DNA of 64,000 bases, taken from Burkholderia sp. Ac-20365. GTDB taxonomy: Bacteria > Pseudomonadota > Gammaproteobacteria > Burkholderiales > Burkholderiaceae. The position numbers and the translations under genes are program-made. A model generated the notes under the pieces. That model did not search any database and was not told the DNA's origin. It worked only from the letters and a program-made list of their open reading frames with translations. Below, piece after piece: positions 27,348-36,637 of the stretch (the first letter of the stretch is position 1; each line of letters begins with the position of its first letter). The stretch covers positions 124,001-188,000 of the forward strand of contig NZ_JAAGPI010000006.1 in NCBI RefSeq assembly GCF_017104715.1, read 5' to 3'.

Positions 27348-28604
27348 ATGACGAACCTGTCCCGACGCAAGGCATTGATCGGCGCAGCGACGGCCGCAAT
27401 GGCCGCCGGTGTCGCCGTGACGGCGAAAGCTGCCACTTTCGGCAATCCCGACCTGCCGCCCGAAGGCGCAGTCAACGCAAAAAATCCGCTCGGCCTGACC
27501 GATCCCGGCCCGCACAGCCACGCGCTGCAAAACCAGTTCCCGTCGTTCCAGAATCCTCCCGCTACCGACATCAACGGCATGCCGCTGTTCTGGTCTTCAT
27601 TCAACAACGCGCACAAGCGCATCCAGAACGGTGGTTGGGCACGCGAAGTAACGCAGGCGGACTTCGCGATTTCAAAGGACATCTCCGGCGTCAACATGCG
27701 CCTGGGGCCGGGCGGCATTCGCGAAATGCACTGGCACCGGCAGGCCGAATGGGCGATCGTGCTCGACGGCACGTGCCGCATCACGACGCTCGACGAACTC
27801 GGCCGTCCGTCGGTTCAGGACGTGAGCGCAGGCGATCTCTGGTACTTCCCGCCGGGCCTGCCGCACTCGCTGCAAGGCATGGGGCCGACGGGCACCGAAT
27901 TCCTGATTGCGTTCGATGCAGGCATGGCTTCCGAATTCAACACGCTGCTGCTGACCGACTGGGTCGCGCATACGCCGCCCGACGTCCTCGCGCAGAACTT
28001 CGGTGTTCCTGTCGAAGCATTCAGGAACATTCCGCTCGAAAACCTGTGGATCTTCCAGGGCAAGGAGCCGGGCCCGCTCGCAGCGGATCAGCGCGCGGCA
28101 GCATCGAAGAAGGGACCGCCTGCGTTGCCCGTGACATTCTCGCTGGCGGGCTCGCAGCCGGTTCGCAAGACGCGCGGCGGTCACGTGCAGATCGCGGACA
28201 GCCGCAACTTCAAGATATCCGAAGCCATCGCCGCGGCACTGGTGACGGTTCATCCGGGCGGCCTGCGTGAACTGCACTGGCATCCGAACGCGGACGAATG
28301 GCAGTACTACATCAAGGGCAAGGGACGCGTCACCGTATTCGACACGGGCCCGAAGGCCGAGACCGCCGACTTCAACGCGGGCGACATCGGCTACGTGAAA
28401 AAAGGCCTCGGCCACTACGTGCAGAACGTGGGCGACACCGACCTGATCTTCCTGGAAGTCTTCAAGGCCGATCACTTCGCCGAAGTCTCGCTGTCCGACT
28501 GGCTCACGCACACACCGCCTGAAATGGTCATGCAGACGCTGAACATCAGCGCCGAAACGCTCGCGCAGTTCCCGCGCGACCGGCCCGACATCCTGCCGCA
28601 ATAA
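27348..28604 (+). CDS. Tat-exported bicupin oxalate decarboxylase
   Basis: The 418-residue protein has a twin-arginine signal (LSRRKALIGAATAAMAAG) and two cupin domains, each with a full Mn-binding set: His128, His130, Glu134, His173, and His310, His312, Glu317, His356. The family converts oxalate to formate plus CO2. The active-site lid, SENST in Bacillus subtilis OxdC, reads SEFNT here (residues 195-199), keeping the glutamate thought to act as proton donor. ATG 27348 has GAGGAA upstream. The Mn transporter gene follows 92 bp on. Confidence 0.9.
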   Translation: MTNLSRRKALIGAATAAMAAGVAVTAKAATFGNPDLPPEGAVNAKNPLGLTDPGPHSHALQNQFPSFQNPPATDINGMPLFWSSFNNAHKRIQNGGWAREVTQADFAISKDISGVNMRLGPGGIREMHWHRQAEWAIVLDGTCRITTLDELGRPSVQDVSAGDLWYFPPGLPHSLQGMGPTGTEFLIAFDAGMASEFNTLLLTDWVAHTPPDVLAQNFGVPVEAFRNIPLENLWIFQGKEPGPLAADQRAAASKKGPPALPVTFSLAGSQPVRKTRGGHVQIADSRNFKISEAIAAALVTVHPGGLRELHWHPNADEWQYYIKGKGRVTVFDTGPKAETADFNAGDIGYVKKGLGHYVQNVGDTDLIFLEVFKADHFAEVSLSDWLTHTPPEMVMQTLNISAETLAQFPRDRPDILPQ

Positions 28605-28696
28605 GTAGTCGCGATACGCCGGCGCGCACGCGCGCTGCCGGCGTTGCTGTTTCTGTTGATCGATCAATGCCAGAACGAGACCGGGAGTCAGTCGAC

Positions 28697-30004
28697 ATGC
28701 ATCCTCTGCCGACATCAAGCAAACGCGCAGCGACAGTCAGCCTGACGTCCACGCAGAAGACAGGCCTTTCCGTGCGAGCCGCACTCGAAGGCAGAAGCAA
28801 AGGGATCGGCGCGTTCCTGCCATTCGTGGGGCCGGCGCTGATCGCATCAGTGGGTTACATGGACCCGGGCAACTTCGCCACCAACATCGAAGCGGGATCG
28901 CATTACGGCTATGGCCTGTTATGGGTCGTGCTGCTGTCGAGCCTCATTGCGATGCTGTTTCAGGCACTGTCCGCGCGCATCGGTATCGTCACCGGAAAGA
29001 ACCTCGCTGAATTGTGTCGCGAGCATTTCCCGCCGCGCGTCACCATGGCAATGTGGCTCGCTTCTGAAATCGCGGCCATTGCGACCGATCTGGCCGAGTT
29101 TCTCGGCGGCGCACTCGCGCTGTCCTTGCTGTTTCATCTACCGATGCTGGTTTCGATGGGCATTGTTGCGGCGCTGACGTGCGCGATCCTGTCGCTCGAA
29201 AAGCGCGGTTTCCGGCCGCTCGAAATTCTCATCGCGACGCTCGTTGCGGTGATCGGCGGAACCTATGTGTGCGAGTTGATGATTGCGCCGCCCGAGTGGC
29301 CCGCCGTCATCGCGAATACGTTCGTGCCGCAACTGAAGGATAGCGGTGCATTGACGCTCGCAGTCGGTATCGTCGGCGCGACGATCATGCCGCATACGCT
29401 CTATCTTCATTCGGGCTTGACGCAAAACCGCGTGGCCGCAAAGAACAGCGGCGAACGACGCCGGCTCATCGACTTTTCCAACCGTGAAGTGATGCTCGCG
29501 CTCGGCGCCGCCGCGCTCGTCAACATGGCGATGGTGGTCATGTCGGCGACTGTCTTTCATCACGTGGCGCCGGGCATCAGCGATATCGGCGCGGCGTATC
29601 AGACGCTGATTCCCGTGCTTGGCGGCGGCGCGGCAGCGATTTTCCTGGTCGGATTGCTGGCGTCGGGAATCTCGAGTTCCGTAGTCGGCACGATGGCGGG
29701 GCAAGTCATCATGCAAGGCTTCGTGCGTACGAAGATTCTCGTCGTCGTGCGGCGGCTCGTGACGATCGTGCCTTCGTTTGTCGTGGTCGCAATGGGCTGC
29801 AATGTGACGCACGCGATGATCGTGAGCCAGGTCGTGCTGAGCATGGCGCTGCCGCTGCCGATGATCGCGCTGCTGTTGCTGTCGGGAAAGCGCGCTGTGA
29901 TGGGGGAATTCGCGGTGAAGCCACGCACGCTGGGGTTGGCCTCTATCGCGGCGCTCGTCATTGTCGGACTCAATATCGTGCTGATCTGGCAGGCGCTTGC
30001 CTAA
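28697..30004 (+). CDS. mntH: Nramp-family divalent metal (Mn2+/Fe2+) transporter
   Basis: The 435-residue protein has about 11 helices and the Nramp metal-site motifs DPGN (residues 56-59) and MPH (231-233). It imports Mn2+ or Fe2+ with protons across the inner membrane. ATG 28697 is preferred over ATG 28667 because GGGAG lies nine bases before it. It directly follows the Mn-dependent oxalate decarboxylase, and a terminator follows it, so the two form a likely unit. Confidence 0.9.
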   Translation: MHPLPTSSKRAATVSLTSTQKTGLSVRAALEGRSKGIGAFLPFVGPALIASVGYMDPGNFATNIEAGSHYGYGLLWVVLLSSLIAMLFQALSARIGIVTGKNLAELCREHFPPRVTMAMWLASEIAAIATDLAEFLGGALALSLLFHLPMLVSMGIVAALTCAILSLEKRGFRPLEILIATLVAVIGGTYVCELMIAPPEWPAVIANTFVPQLKDSGALTLAVGIVGATIMPHTLYLHSGLTQNRVAAKNSGERRRLIDFSNREVMLALGAAALVNMAMVVMSATVFHHVAPGISDIGAAYQTLIPVLGGGAAAIFLVGLLASGISSSVVGTMAGQVIMQGFVRTKILVVVRRLVTIVPSFVVVAMGCNVTHAMIVSQVVLSMALPLPMIALLLLSGKRAVMGEFAVKPRTLGLASIAALVIVGLNIVLIWQALA

Positions 30005-30027
30005 CGATATCTGCTGCTTTGCAATCG

Positions 30028-30056
30028 ACCACGCGTGCTAAGCGCGTGGTTATTCT
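30028..30056 (+). terminator. Intrinsic terminator after mntH
   Basis: A perfect 8-bp GC-rich stem (30028-30035 with 30043-30050) with a 7-nt loop is followed by TATTCT. It lies 24 bp after the mntH stop codon. The rest of the gap up to the next gene (30057-30229) shows no further gene. Confidence 0.75.
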
Positions 30057-30229
30057 CATGAAATAGCGAACATCGCATTCACGGTCGATGCAGTATCGAC
30101 GGAAATCGTTATTGAGCGGGCACGCTTTCGGGCATTGCATGCGCATCAGCTATCGATAGCAAGATTGATTCGTTGGAGAGAGCGCAAGTCTTTACTTACG
30201 CTGCGGGATTACCCTCGACACCTCTACCG

Positions 30230-31924
30230 ATGATTCACGATTCCACTCGCGCACGCACATTCGGCCTGAAGACAATCACGCTCGCATTAATCGGCACTTT
30301 CGTTATTGGTGCGTCACTCGTATTGAGCGGCTGCGACAAATCGGACGCCAACACCACGGCGCAGCGCGCACAATCGCTGAAGCCCGTCGCGGGCGGCACG
30401 CTGACATGGGGCGTCACGACGGAGCCCGCGTGTTTCGATCCGCACCGCGCGTCGCAGCAAAACGCCTTCTGGGTGATCCGCAATTACATCGATTCGCTGA
30501 TCAGCAAGAAAACGGACGGCACCTACGCGCCGTGGCTCGCGAAATCGTGGACAGTGGCAGACGACGGCAAGAGCTACACGTTCAACCTGCGCGACGATGT
30601 CCATTTCACTGATGGCACCCCGTTCGATGCAAATGCCGTCAAGGCGAACTTCGACTACATCCTGAAGAACGTCAGCACGACATCGGCATCCGCGTCGTTG
30701 CTGGTGCATTTCGATCGCGTCGAGGTCGTGTCGCCGTATGTCGTGCGACTCGTGATGAAACAGCCGGATTCCACTACGCTGGAATCGCTGTCGAGCGTGA
30801 AGCTAGGCTTCATCTCGCCGAAGGCGCTCGCGGAAAACAAGGATCTGTGCGGCGGCGGGCCCGGCATCGTCGGTACGGGGCCGTTCGTTTTCAGTTCGTA
30901 CCAGCGCGGACAATCGGCGACTTTCACGCGCAATGCCGCGTATAAGTGGGCGCCGGAGAATGCGCAGCATCAGGACACGGCGTACCTCGAGCACGTGACC
31001 TATCGCTTTCTGCCCGAAGCGGCAGTGCGCACGGGCGCGCTCAGTTCGGGACAGGTCGATCTGATCGAAGGCGTGCAGCCGACAGACGCGAGCGTGTTCG
31101 ACAAGGTGGACGGCTTCCAGTACCTGACGGGACCATCCGCGACGACCTCGTTCACGCTGAACGTCAACTACACGGTCGCGCCTGCGAACGACGTGCGCGT
31201 ACGGCGCGCGCTGCGCGACGGCTTCGATCTCGATGCGATCGTCAAGAGCGTGTATCTCGGCACGGTGCAGCGCGCGTGGTCGAACATCGGCCCGGACAAT
31301 CCCGACTACAACGCGGAACTGAAGCATTCGTGGGGCAACGACGTCAAGGAGGCCAACCGCCTGCTCGACGAAGCGGGCTGGACGACGCGCGACAGCGAGG
31401 GCTTCCGCACGAAGGACGGCAAGCGTCTGTCGATCGAAGTCGGCTATCCGCAGCCGTATGTGCGCGACAGCCGCGACGTGCTGATCCGCGCGATCCAGTC
31501 GGCGCTGCGCCAGAACATCGGCCTCGATCTCGGCCTGCGCATCACCACGGCGGGCGACTTCGCGAACCAGAAGGCAACGGGCAACTGGACGATCTACCCG
31601 AACACCGACAATCCGTCCGACGTCGCGATGGAACTGTGGGACATGCTGGGCGACCAGGGCTTCCTCTATAACGCGATCAAGACGCCCGACAAGACCATCG
31701 TCGATTCGATCAACCGCTCGCGCCTGCTGCCCATCGGCGATGAGCGCCGCAAGCTGCTCGCGTTCGTGCAAAAGCGCGCCGTCGATGAAGCGTTCATCGT
31801 GCCGCTGTTCGCGCCCACTTATCATCTCGCCGCGAAGTCGACGGTGCATGGCGTGGGCTTCGAGCCGCAGCTCGATGGCCCGGCGAGTGCGTACGACATC
31901 TGGGTCGAGAAGCAGGGAGGCTGA
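30230..31924 (+). CDS. Peptide-type ABC transporter substrate-binding lipoprotein (family 5)
   Basis: The 564-residue protein has a long signal peptide with lipobox VLSGC (Cys near residue 34) and a family 5 solute-binding domain (GGTLTWGVTTEPACFDPHRASQQ in pieces; YTFNLRDDVHFTDGTPFDA; VRRALRDGFD). Such proteins bind peptides, nickel chelates or glycosides. ATG 30230 is chosen because it places the lipobox normally; a TTG at 30173 is also possible. It heads a four-gene importer operon. Confidence 0.88.
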   Translation: MIHDSTRARTFGLKTITLALIGTFVIGASLVLSGCDKSDANTTAQRAQSLKPVAGGTLTWGVTTEPACFDPHRASQQNAFWVIRNYIDSLISKKTDGTYAPWLAKSWTVADDGKSYTFNLRDDVHFTDGTPFDANAVKANFDYILKNVSTTSASASLLVHFDRVEVVSPYVVRLVMKQPDSTTLESLSSVKLGFISPKALAENKDLCGGGPGIVGTGPFVFSSYQRGQSATFTRNAAYKWAPENAQHQDTAYLEHVTYRFLPEAAVRTGALSSGQVDLIEGVQPTDASVFDKVDGFQYLTGPSATTSFTLNVNYTVAPANDVRVRRALRDGFDLDAIVKSVYLGTVQRAWSNIGPDNPDYNAELKHSWGNDVKEANRLLDEAGWTTRDSEGFRTKDGKRLSIEVGYPQPYVRDSRDVLIRAIQSALRQNIGLDLGLRITTAGDFANQKATGNWTIYPNTDNPSDVAMELWDMLGDQGFLYNAIKTPDKTIVDSINRSRLLPIGDERRKLLAFVQKRAVDEAFIVPLFAPTYHLAAKSTVHGVGFEPQLDGPASAYDIWVEKQGG

Positions 31925-31925
31925 C

Positions 31926-32855
31926 GTGCTCAAGCAGATCGTCACGCGGGTTTTGACGGGCGCGCTGGTGATGTGGCTCGCGGCGACCACCGCGTTCCTC
32001 GCGATACACGCGCTGCCTGGCCGTATCGAAGACGTGCTGGCAGGCGACCTCGCGTATCCAGGCCTGCGCGAGGCGATCGCCGCGCAATGGGGCCTCGATC
32101 ACAGTCTGCTGTGGCAATACGGGCAGTTCCTGTTGCGTCTTGCGCGCGGTGATCTCGGCACGTCCTTCGTGATGCAGCAGCCGGTGCTCGCCGTGCTCGG
32201 CAGCCAGTTGTGGCCGACCATCCAGCTCGCTTGCGCGGCGGGCGTGCTGGCCATCGTGCTCGCGCTGCTCGTCGCGACCTCGACGGCGGGGCTCGCGGCA
32301 GGCCGTGCCGCGTGGGCGAGCCGCATCGCGTCGGCGCTCGAATTGCTGTTCACGTCGTCGCCCGTGTTCTGGCTCGGCTTGCTGCTGCTGATCGTGTTTT
32401 CGTTTCACTGGCGGCTGTTTCCGGTATCGGGCGCGGCCGGCTGGCGCGCGCTCGTGCTGCCCGCCGTGACGCTCGCATTGCCGACGGCAGGCATGCTCTC
32501 GCAGGTCATGCGCGAGGCGCTGGAGGCCGTATTCGAAAGGCCTTTCGTGACGACGGTGAGAGCGCGCGGCGTGTCCGAATTCGCACTGCGCGCCCGGCAT
32601 GTGTTGCGGCATGCGTTGCTGCCCGTCATCACGCTGGGCGGCTGGCTGATCGGCGGTTTGCTGGGCGGCGCGGTGATCACCGAGAAAATGTTCGGCCGGC
32701 CCGGTATCGGCAGCGTGACGCTGACGGCGGTGACCTCGCAGGACGTGCCGGTCGTGCTGGCCGTCGTGTTGCTGGCCGCGTTCGTGCACGTCGCGATTTC
32801 GACGTTGCTCGACGTGCTGTATCTGTTTATCGATCCGAGGCTGCGGGCATCATGA
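31926..32855 (+). CDS. ABC transporter permease, DppB type
   Basis: The 309-residue membrane protein starts at GTG 31926 after GGGAGG, two bases behind the previous stop. It has about six helices and the DppB/OppB pattern (QWGLDHSLLWQYGQFL; VRARGVSEFALRARHVLRHALLPV, which is the EAA-type coupling loop). It overlaps the next permease by four bases. Confidence 0.92.
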   Translation: MLKQIVTRVLTGALVMWLAATTAFLAIHALPGRIEDVLAGDLAYPGLREAIAAQWGLDHSLLWQYGQFLLRLARGDLGTSFVMQQPVLAVLGSQLWPTIQLACAAGVLAIVLALLVATSTAGLAAGRAAWASRIASALELLFTSSPVFWLGLLLLIVFSFHWRLFPVSGAAGWRALVLPAVTLALPTAGMLSQVMREALEAVFERPFVTTVRARGVSEFALRARHVLRHALLPVITLGGWLIGGLLGGAVITEKMFGRPGIGSVTLTAVTSQDVPVVLAVVLLAAFVHVAISTLLDVLYLFIDPRLRAS

Positions 32856-33712
32856 GCGATCTTTCTACTCCAGGCGTCGGACAGCGGTGGCGCCTGACGT
32901 TTGTCAATCGTCTGCCCGCAGCCGTGCTCGTGTCGGCGGCTTTTCTCGTTGCGCTTGCTTTCGCGATGGCGTTTCCTCGCGTCGTCACGCCGTACGATCC
33001 GCTCGTCAGCGATGTCGCACACGCGATGCAGGCGCCCGACGCCGCGCACTGGTTCGGCACGGACCGCATCGGCCGCGACGTGTTCGCGCGCGTCGTGTAC
33101 GGCGCGCGTTATTCGCTGCTGATCGGACTCGCGAGCATGATCGTCAGTCTGCTGATCGGACTCGTGGTCGGCATGACGGCGGGGCTCGGGCGTCGCGTCG
33201 TCGATGAAAGCGCGTCGCGTGTGTTCGACGTGCTGTCGGCGTTCCCGCCCATTCTGCTGTCGCTGTTCGTGGTGACGTTTCTTGGTCAGGGCATCGTCAA
33301 TATCGCGGTGGCTGTCGGCATTGCCGGCATTCCGAAGTTCGGGCGCGTGCTGCGCGCTCAGACGCTGGTCGTGCGCCGCGCCGATTATGTGACGCATGCC
33401 GTCGTGTGGGGACTGTCGCGCCGCGAAGTCTTTCTGCGCCACATCCTGCCGAACGTGCTGGCGGCCGTGCCCGTGATCGCCACCATCGATATCGGCAGCG
33501 CGATCATCGCCGTCTCCGGCCTGAGCTTTCTCGGTCTCGGCCCGCAGCCGCCGACGCCCGAATGGGGCGTGATGCTCGCCGAAGGACGCGACGTGCTGCG
33601 CGTCGCGTGGTGGCCGAGCGTGTTCCCCGGCATGGCGATCACGCTGACGGTGGTCGCGTTCTCCGTGATCGGCAAGCATCTGTCCCGCGTCTACGGAGTC
33701 AAAGCGCGATGA
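32852..33712 (+). CDS. ABC transporter permease, DppC type
   Basis: The 286-residue membrane protein has the DppC/OppC signature HWFGTDRIGRDVFARVVYGAR after an N-terminal helix, and an EAA-like coupling loop (YVTHAVVWGLSRREVFLRHI). With the DppB-type protein it forms the channel. It overlaps the ATPase gene by four bases. Confidence 0.92.
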   Translation: MSDLSTPGVGQRWRLTFVNRLPAAVLVSAAFLVALAFAMAFPRVVTPYDPLVSDVAHAMQAPDAAHWFGTDRIGRDVFARVVYGARYSLLIGLASMIVSLLIGLVVGMTAGLGRRVVDESASRVFDVLSAFPPILLSLFVVTFLGQGIVNIAVAVGIAGIPKFGRVLRAQTLVVRRADYVTHAVVWGLSRREVFLRHILPNVLAAVPVIATIDIGSAIIAVSGLSFLGLGPQPPTPEWGVMLAEGRDVLRVAWWPSVFPGMAITLTVVAFSVIGKHLSRVYGVKAR

Positions 33713-35499
33713 AGAATGATTTTTCGACGGCGCGCACGCTGGTCGATATACGCGGACTCCAGATCCGCTTTCCCGATGCGAACGACGGCGAGCCTTTGGT
33801 GCGCGGCATCGATCTGTCGATACGCGCAGGCGAATGCGTAGCGCTCGTCGGCGAGTCGGGCTCGGGGAAGAGTCTGACGGCGCGCAGCCTGATCGGCCTT
33901 GCAGGCCACGGCGCGCGGATATCGGCGCAACAGTTCGAGATTGATGGAAGGAGCGCGTTGCCCTTCAGTGAACGCGACTGGCGCGGCGTGCGCGGCGGGT
34001 TCGCGGGCCTCGTGATGCAGGACGCGCTGGTGTCGCTCGATCCGTTGCGTACGATCGGTGCCGAGATCGAAGAGACGCTCGCGCTGCACACGCGCCCAGG
34101 CTCGCGTGCAACGCGCCGCGCGCGCCGGGCGCGCGTGCACGCGACGATGCGCGATGTCGGCATGCCCGAACCGGAGCGCCGCGCGCAACAGTATGCGCAC
34201 GAGTTGTCGGGTGGCTTGCGGCAGCGGGCATTGATCGCGTCGGCGATCGTCGCGGGCCCGGCGCTCGTGATCGCCGACGAGCCGACCACTGCGCTCGATG
34301 TGACCGTGCAGGCGCAGATTCTCGACGTGCTGGCGGCGCGTCTGCGCGAGGGCGTCGGTGTGTTGCTGGTGTCGCATGATCTCGCCGTCGTGGCGGAGAT
34401 CGCGGACCGTGTGCTGGTGATGCATCGCGGCGAGGTCGTCGAACGTGGCTCGACGCACGACGTGTTGACGCGTCCCGCACATGCGTACACGCGCAGGCTG
34501 ATCGCCGCGCAGCCGTCTGCGCACTCGCGCGGGCAGCGGCTGACGTCGGCGCGTCTCGGTACTGACGCGCATGGGCATGCCGATCGCGCGAGGCTGGTCG
34601 TGCGCGATCCGTTGCCGGCGCGGCAAAGCGTGTCGGGCGAGACGCTGTTGCAGGTCGAAGGCCTCGGCAAGCGTTACGCACGGCGCGGCCCGCGCGCCAT
34701 CGCCGCAAACGGCAAGTCCGACAGCAGCGATTTCATCGCGCTCGATCACGTGTCATTCGACGTGCGGCGCGGCGAAGTGGTGGGGATCGTCGGCGAATCG
34801 GGTTCGGGCAAGAGCACCTGTGCGAAGCTCGTGCTCGGACTCGAAGCGCCATCGGCAGGGCAGGTGCGTTTTCTCGGCACGCAATGGAACGGCAAAGATG
34901 TGCGCGAGCCCGCGCGCCGCGCACTGCGCTCGAAGCTGCAGTACATCCCGCAGGATCCCCTCAGTTCATTCGATCCTCGCTACTCCGTGCGGCAACTGCT
35001 CGAAGAGGCGCTGACGTCGTCGGGGCTCGCGCCGCATCAGGTGCGGGAGCGCAGCGTCGAACTGCTCGAACAGGTCGGACTCGATGCGCGCCATCTCGAC
35101 AGGCGGCCGCTGTCGCTATCGGGTGGACAACGGCAGCGTGTGGCGATCGCGCGCGCGATTGCGCCGCAGCCGGCGCTGATCGTCTGCGACGAGCCGGTGT
35201 CGGCGCTCGATGTCTACGTGCAAGCCCAGGTGCTCGATCTGCTCGGCACGTTGCAGGCTGAACTGGGTCTGTCGCTGCTGTTCATCTCGCACGATCTCGA
35301 TGTGATCCGGCATGTCAGCGACCGCGTGCTCGTGTTCAAGGACGGACGCGTGGTCGAAGCGGGCGATGCGCAACGGCTCTTCGACGCGCCACGTCACGAG
35401 TACACGCGCCTGCTGATGTCCTCCGCGCCGTCGCTGCGGCGGGCAAAAGAGGAGCGCAGCGTGGAGCGTGTGCGTGATGTCGAATCGCTCGCGGGCTAG
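33709..35499 (+). CDS. Fused double ABC ATPase (DppD-DppF type)
   Basis: The 596-residue protein contains two complete nucleotide-binding domains. The first (residues about 10-270) has GESGSGKS, LSGGLRQRA and VIADEPTTALD; the second (about 305-580) has GESGSGKS, LSGGQRQRV and IVCDEPVSALD. Single-chain pairs occur in several peptide and glutathione importers. Its stop codon overlaps the stop of the convergent MerR-ATPase gene by three to four bases. Confidence 0.92.
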   Translation: MKNDFSTARTLVDIRGLQIRFPDANDGEPLVRGIDLSIRAGECVALVGESGSGKSLTARSLIGLAGHGARISAQQFEIDGRSALPFSERDWRGVRGGFAGLVMQDALVSLDPLRTIGAEIEETLALHTRPGSRATRRARRARVHATMRDVGMPEPERRAQQYAHELSGGLRQRALIASAIVAGPALVIADEPTTALDVTVQAQILDVLAARLREGVGVLLVSHDLAVVAEIADRVLVMHRGEVVERGSTHDVLTRPAHAYTRRLIAAQPSAHSRGQRLTSARLGTDAHGHADRARLVVRDPLPARQSVSGETLLQVEGLGKRYARRGPRAIAANGKSDSSDFIALDHVSFDVRRGEVVGIVGESGSGKSTCAKLVLGLEAPSAGQVRFLGTQWNGKDVREPARRALRSKLQYIPQDPLSSFDPRYSVRQLLEEALTSSGLAPHQVRERSVELLEQVGLDARHLDRRPLSLSGGQRQRVAIARAIAPQPALIVCDEPVSALDVYVQAQVLDLLGTLQAELGLSLLFISHDLDVIRHVSDRVLVFKDGRVVEAGDAQRLFDAPRHEYTRLLMSSAPSLRRAKEERSVERVRDVESLAG

Positions 35500-36527
35500 A
35501 CGCTAATCGTCGAACGTGACGCCATTTCCGGAGTGCGCGCCACTCGCGCGCGCACTTCGGGCGACGCGAGGCACGTGGCGACTGCCTCGTAACCCGGCGC
35601 ACCGGGATACGGCGCGACGCGCGTGGGCGGGCTGTGATTGGCGGGGCAAAGAGTAATCGCTTCGTCGGGGCCGACCAGCGAGAGATCGAGAATGGCCGAC
35701 GAGCGCGTCAACATGAACAGGGGCCGCCGCGCCGTTTTCGCGCGATGGCGCAGATACACGATCAACGCTTCCTGAGTGGATCGATCGAGATCCTGTTCGA
35801 TCATATCGACGATCAGCGCGTGAGGTGCCTCGCTTTCCAGCGCGGCGAGCAAGGTGGTCAGCGCTGTCGAAGCACGGGCGCCTTCGTCGACAAGCCACGC
35901 CAGCACCTGATCGACACGCGAGCGGAGACCGTCATCCATAGTCAACGCCGCGCTTTGATCGTCGAGCCGGTCGAGACCGAGAAACACCGCGCCTTCGAGC
36001 GTCTGCGCGAGCCGTCGTGCCAGCCGTGTCTTCCCGCTACCCAGCGATCCAATGATGTAGTTCAGCGGCCGAATATCGCGCAACTCGAACCATTCCCCGC
36101 CCCATGGCCACGGCAGTTCGAACGCGACGCGCGGGCCGCCCCCGCCGATCAACCCGGCTAGTTCCTGGCCAGCGGGCAACTGGCCTTGCGCGAGGTCGGT
36201 TTGAAGCTTTCGCACCTTGTCGAGTTTCGCGACAAGATCGCGCATCTGCGTGCCCAGCGCCGTTTCGTGCGCAGCTAACGCGGCGGCCAGGCTGCGCGCA
36301 TCGCCATCGAGCACGCGGGCGACTTCCGTCAGGCTGAGACCGAGCGCACGCAGGCTCACGACTTCCGTGGCCCGCGCGATGTCGTGCTCGCCATACGCAC
36401 GATATCCCGCTGCCGTGCGGCCCGGACTCAGCAAACCATGCTGTTCATAAAGCCGCAACGCCTTGATCGATACGCCCAGCCTGCTGGCCGCCTCCGACGC
36501 ATTCAGACACTTCGTAGAAGAAGTCAT
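35496..36527 (-). CDS. MerR-family regulator fused to a P-loop ATPase domain
   Basis: The 343-residue protein has a MerR winged helix at residues about 8-75 (SEAASRLGVSIKALRLYEQH), a helical linker at about 80-115, and then a nucleotide-binding domain: Walker A GSLGSGKT at 160-167 and a Walker B-like LIVDMIEQD at 238-246. The rest resembles ABC-type ATPases but lacks a clear LSGGQ signature. GGAGGTGACCC precedes the start. A classical MerR promoter lies upstream, so it likely regulates itself. Target genes beyond itself and the ligand are unknown. Confidence 0.82.
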   Translation of the reverse strand: MTSSTKCLNASEAASRLGVSIKALRLYEQHGLLSPGRTAAGYRAYGEHDIARATEVVSLRALGLSLTEVARVLDGDARSLAAALAAHETALGTQMRDLVAKLDKVRKLQTDLAQGQLPAGQELAGLIGGGGPRVAFELPWPWGGEWFELRDIRPLNYIIGSLGSGKTRLARRLAQTLEGAVFLGLDRLDDQSAALTMDDGLRSRVDQVLAWLVDEGARASTALTTLLAALESEAPHALIVDMIEQDLDRSTQEALIVYLRHRAKTARRPLFMLTRSSAILDLSLVGPDEAITLCPANHSPPTRVAPYPGAPGYEAVATCLASPEVRARVARTPEMASRSTISV

Positions 36528-36557
36528 GGGTCACCTCCAGGTTGACGGGTGCCTGTG

Positions 36558-36588
36558 AGCATGAGGGTGACCCTTGGGGCCGGGTCAA
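36558..36588 (-). promoter_or_regulatory. MerR-type promoter and operator of the MerR-ATPase gene
   Basis: On the minus strand a -35 TTGACC (36583-36588) and a -10 CATGCT (36558-36563) are separated by 19 bp, the long spacer typical of MerR-controlled promoters. Within and beside the spacer lies an inverted repeat with arms TGACCC (36568-36573) and GGGTCA (36582-36587). The start codon is 31 bp downstream of the -10. Confidence 0.7.
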
Positions 36589-36637
36589 CAGGATTCGATG
36601 ATTCTATCGATCTGTCTTGCCGGCAACCTGACAGTTG

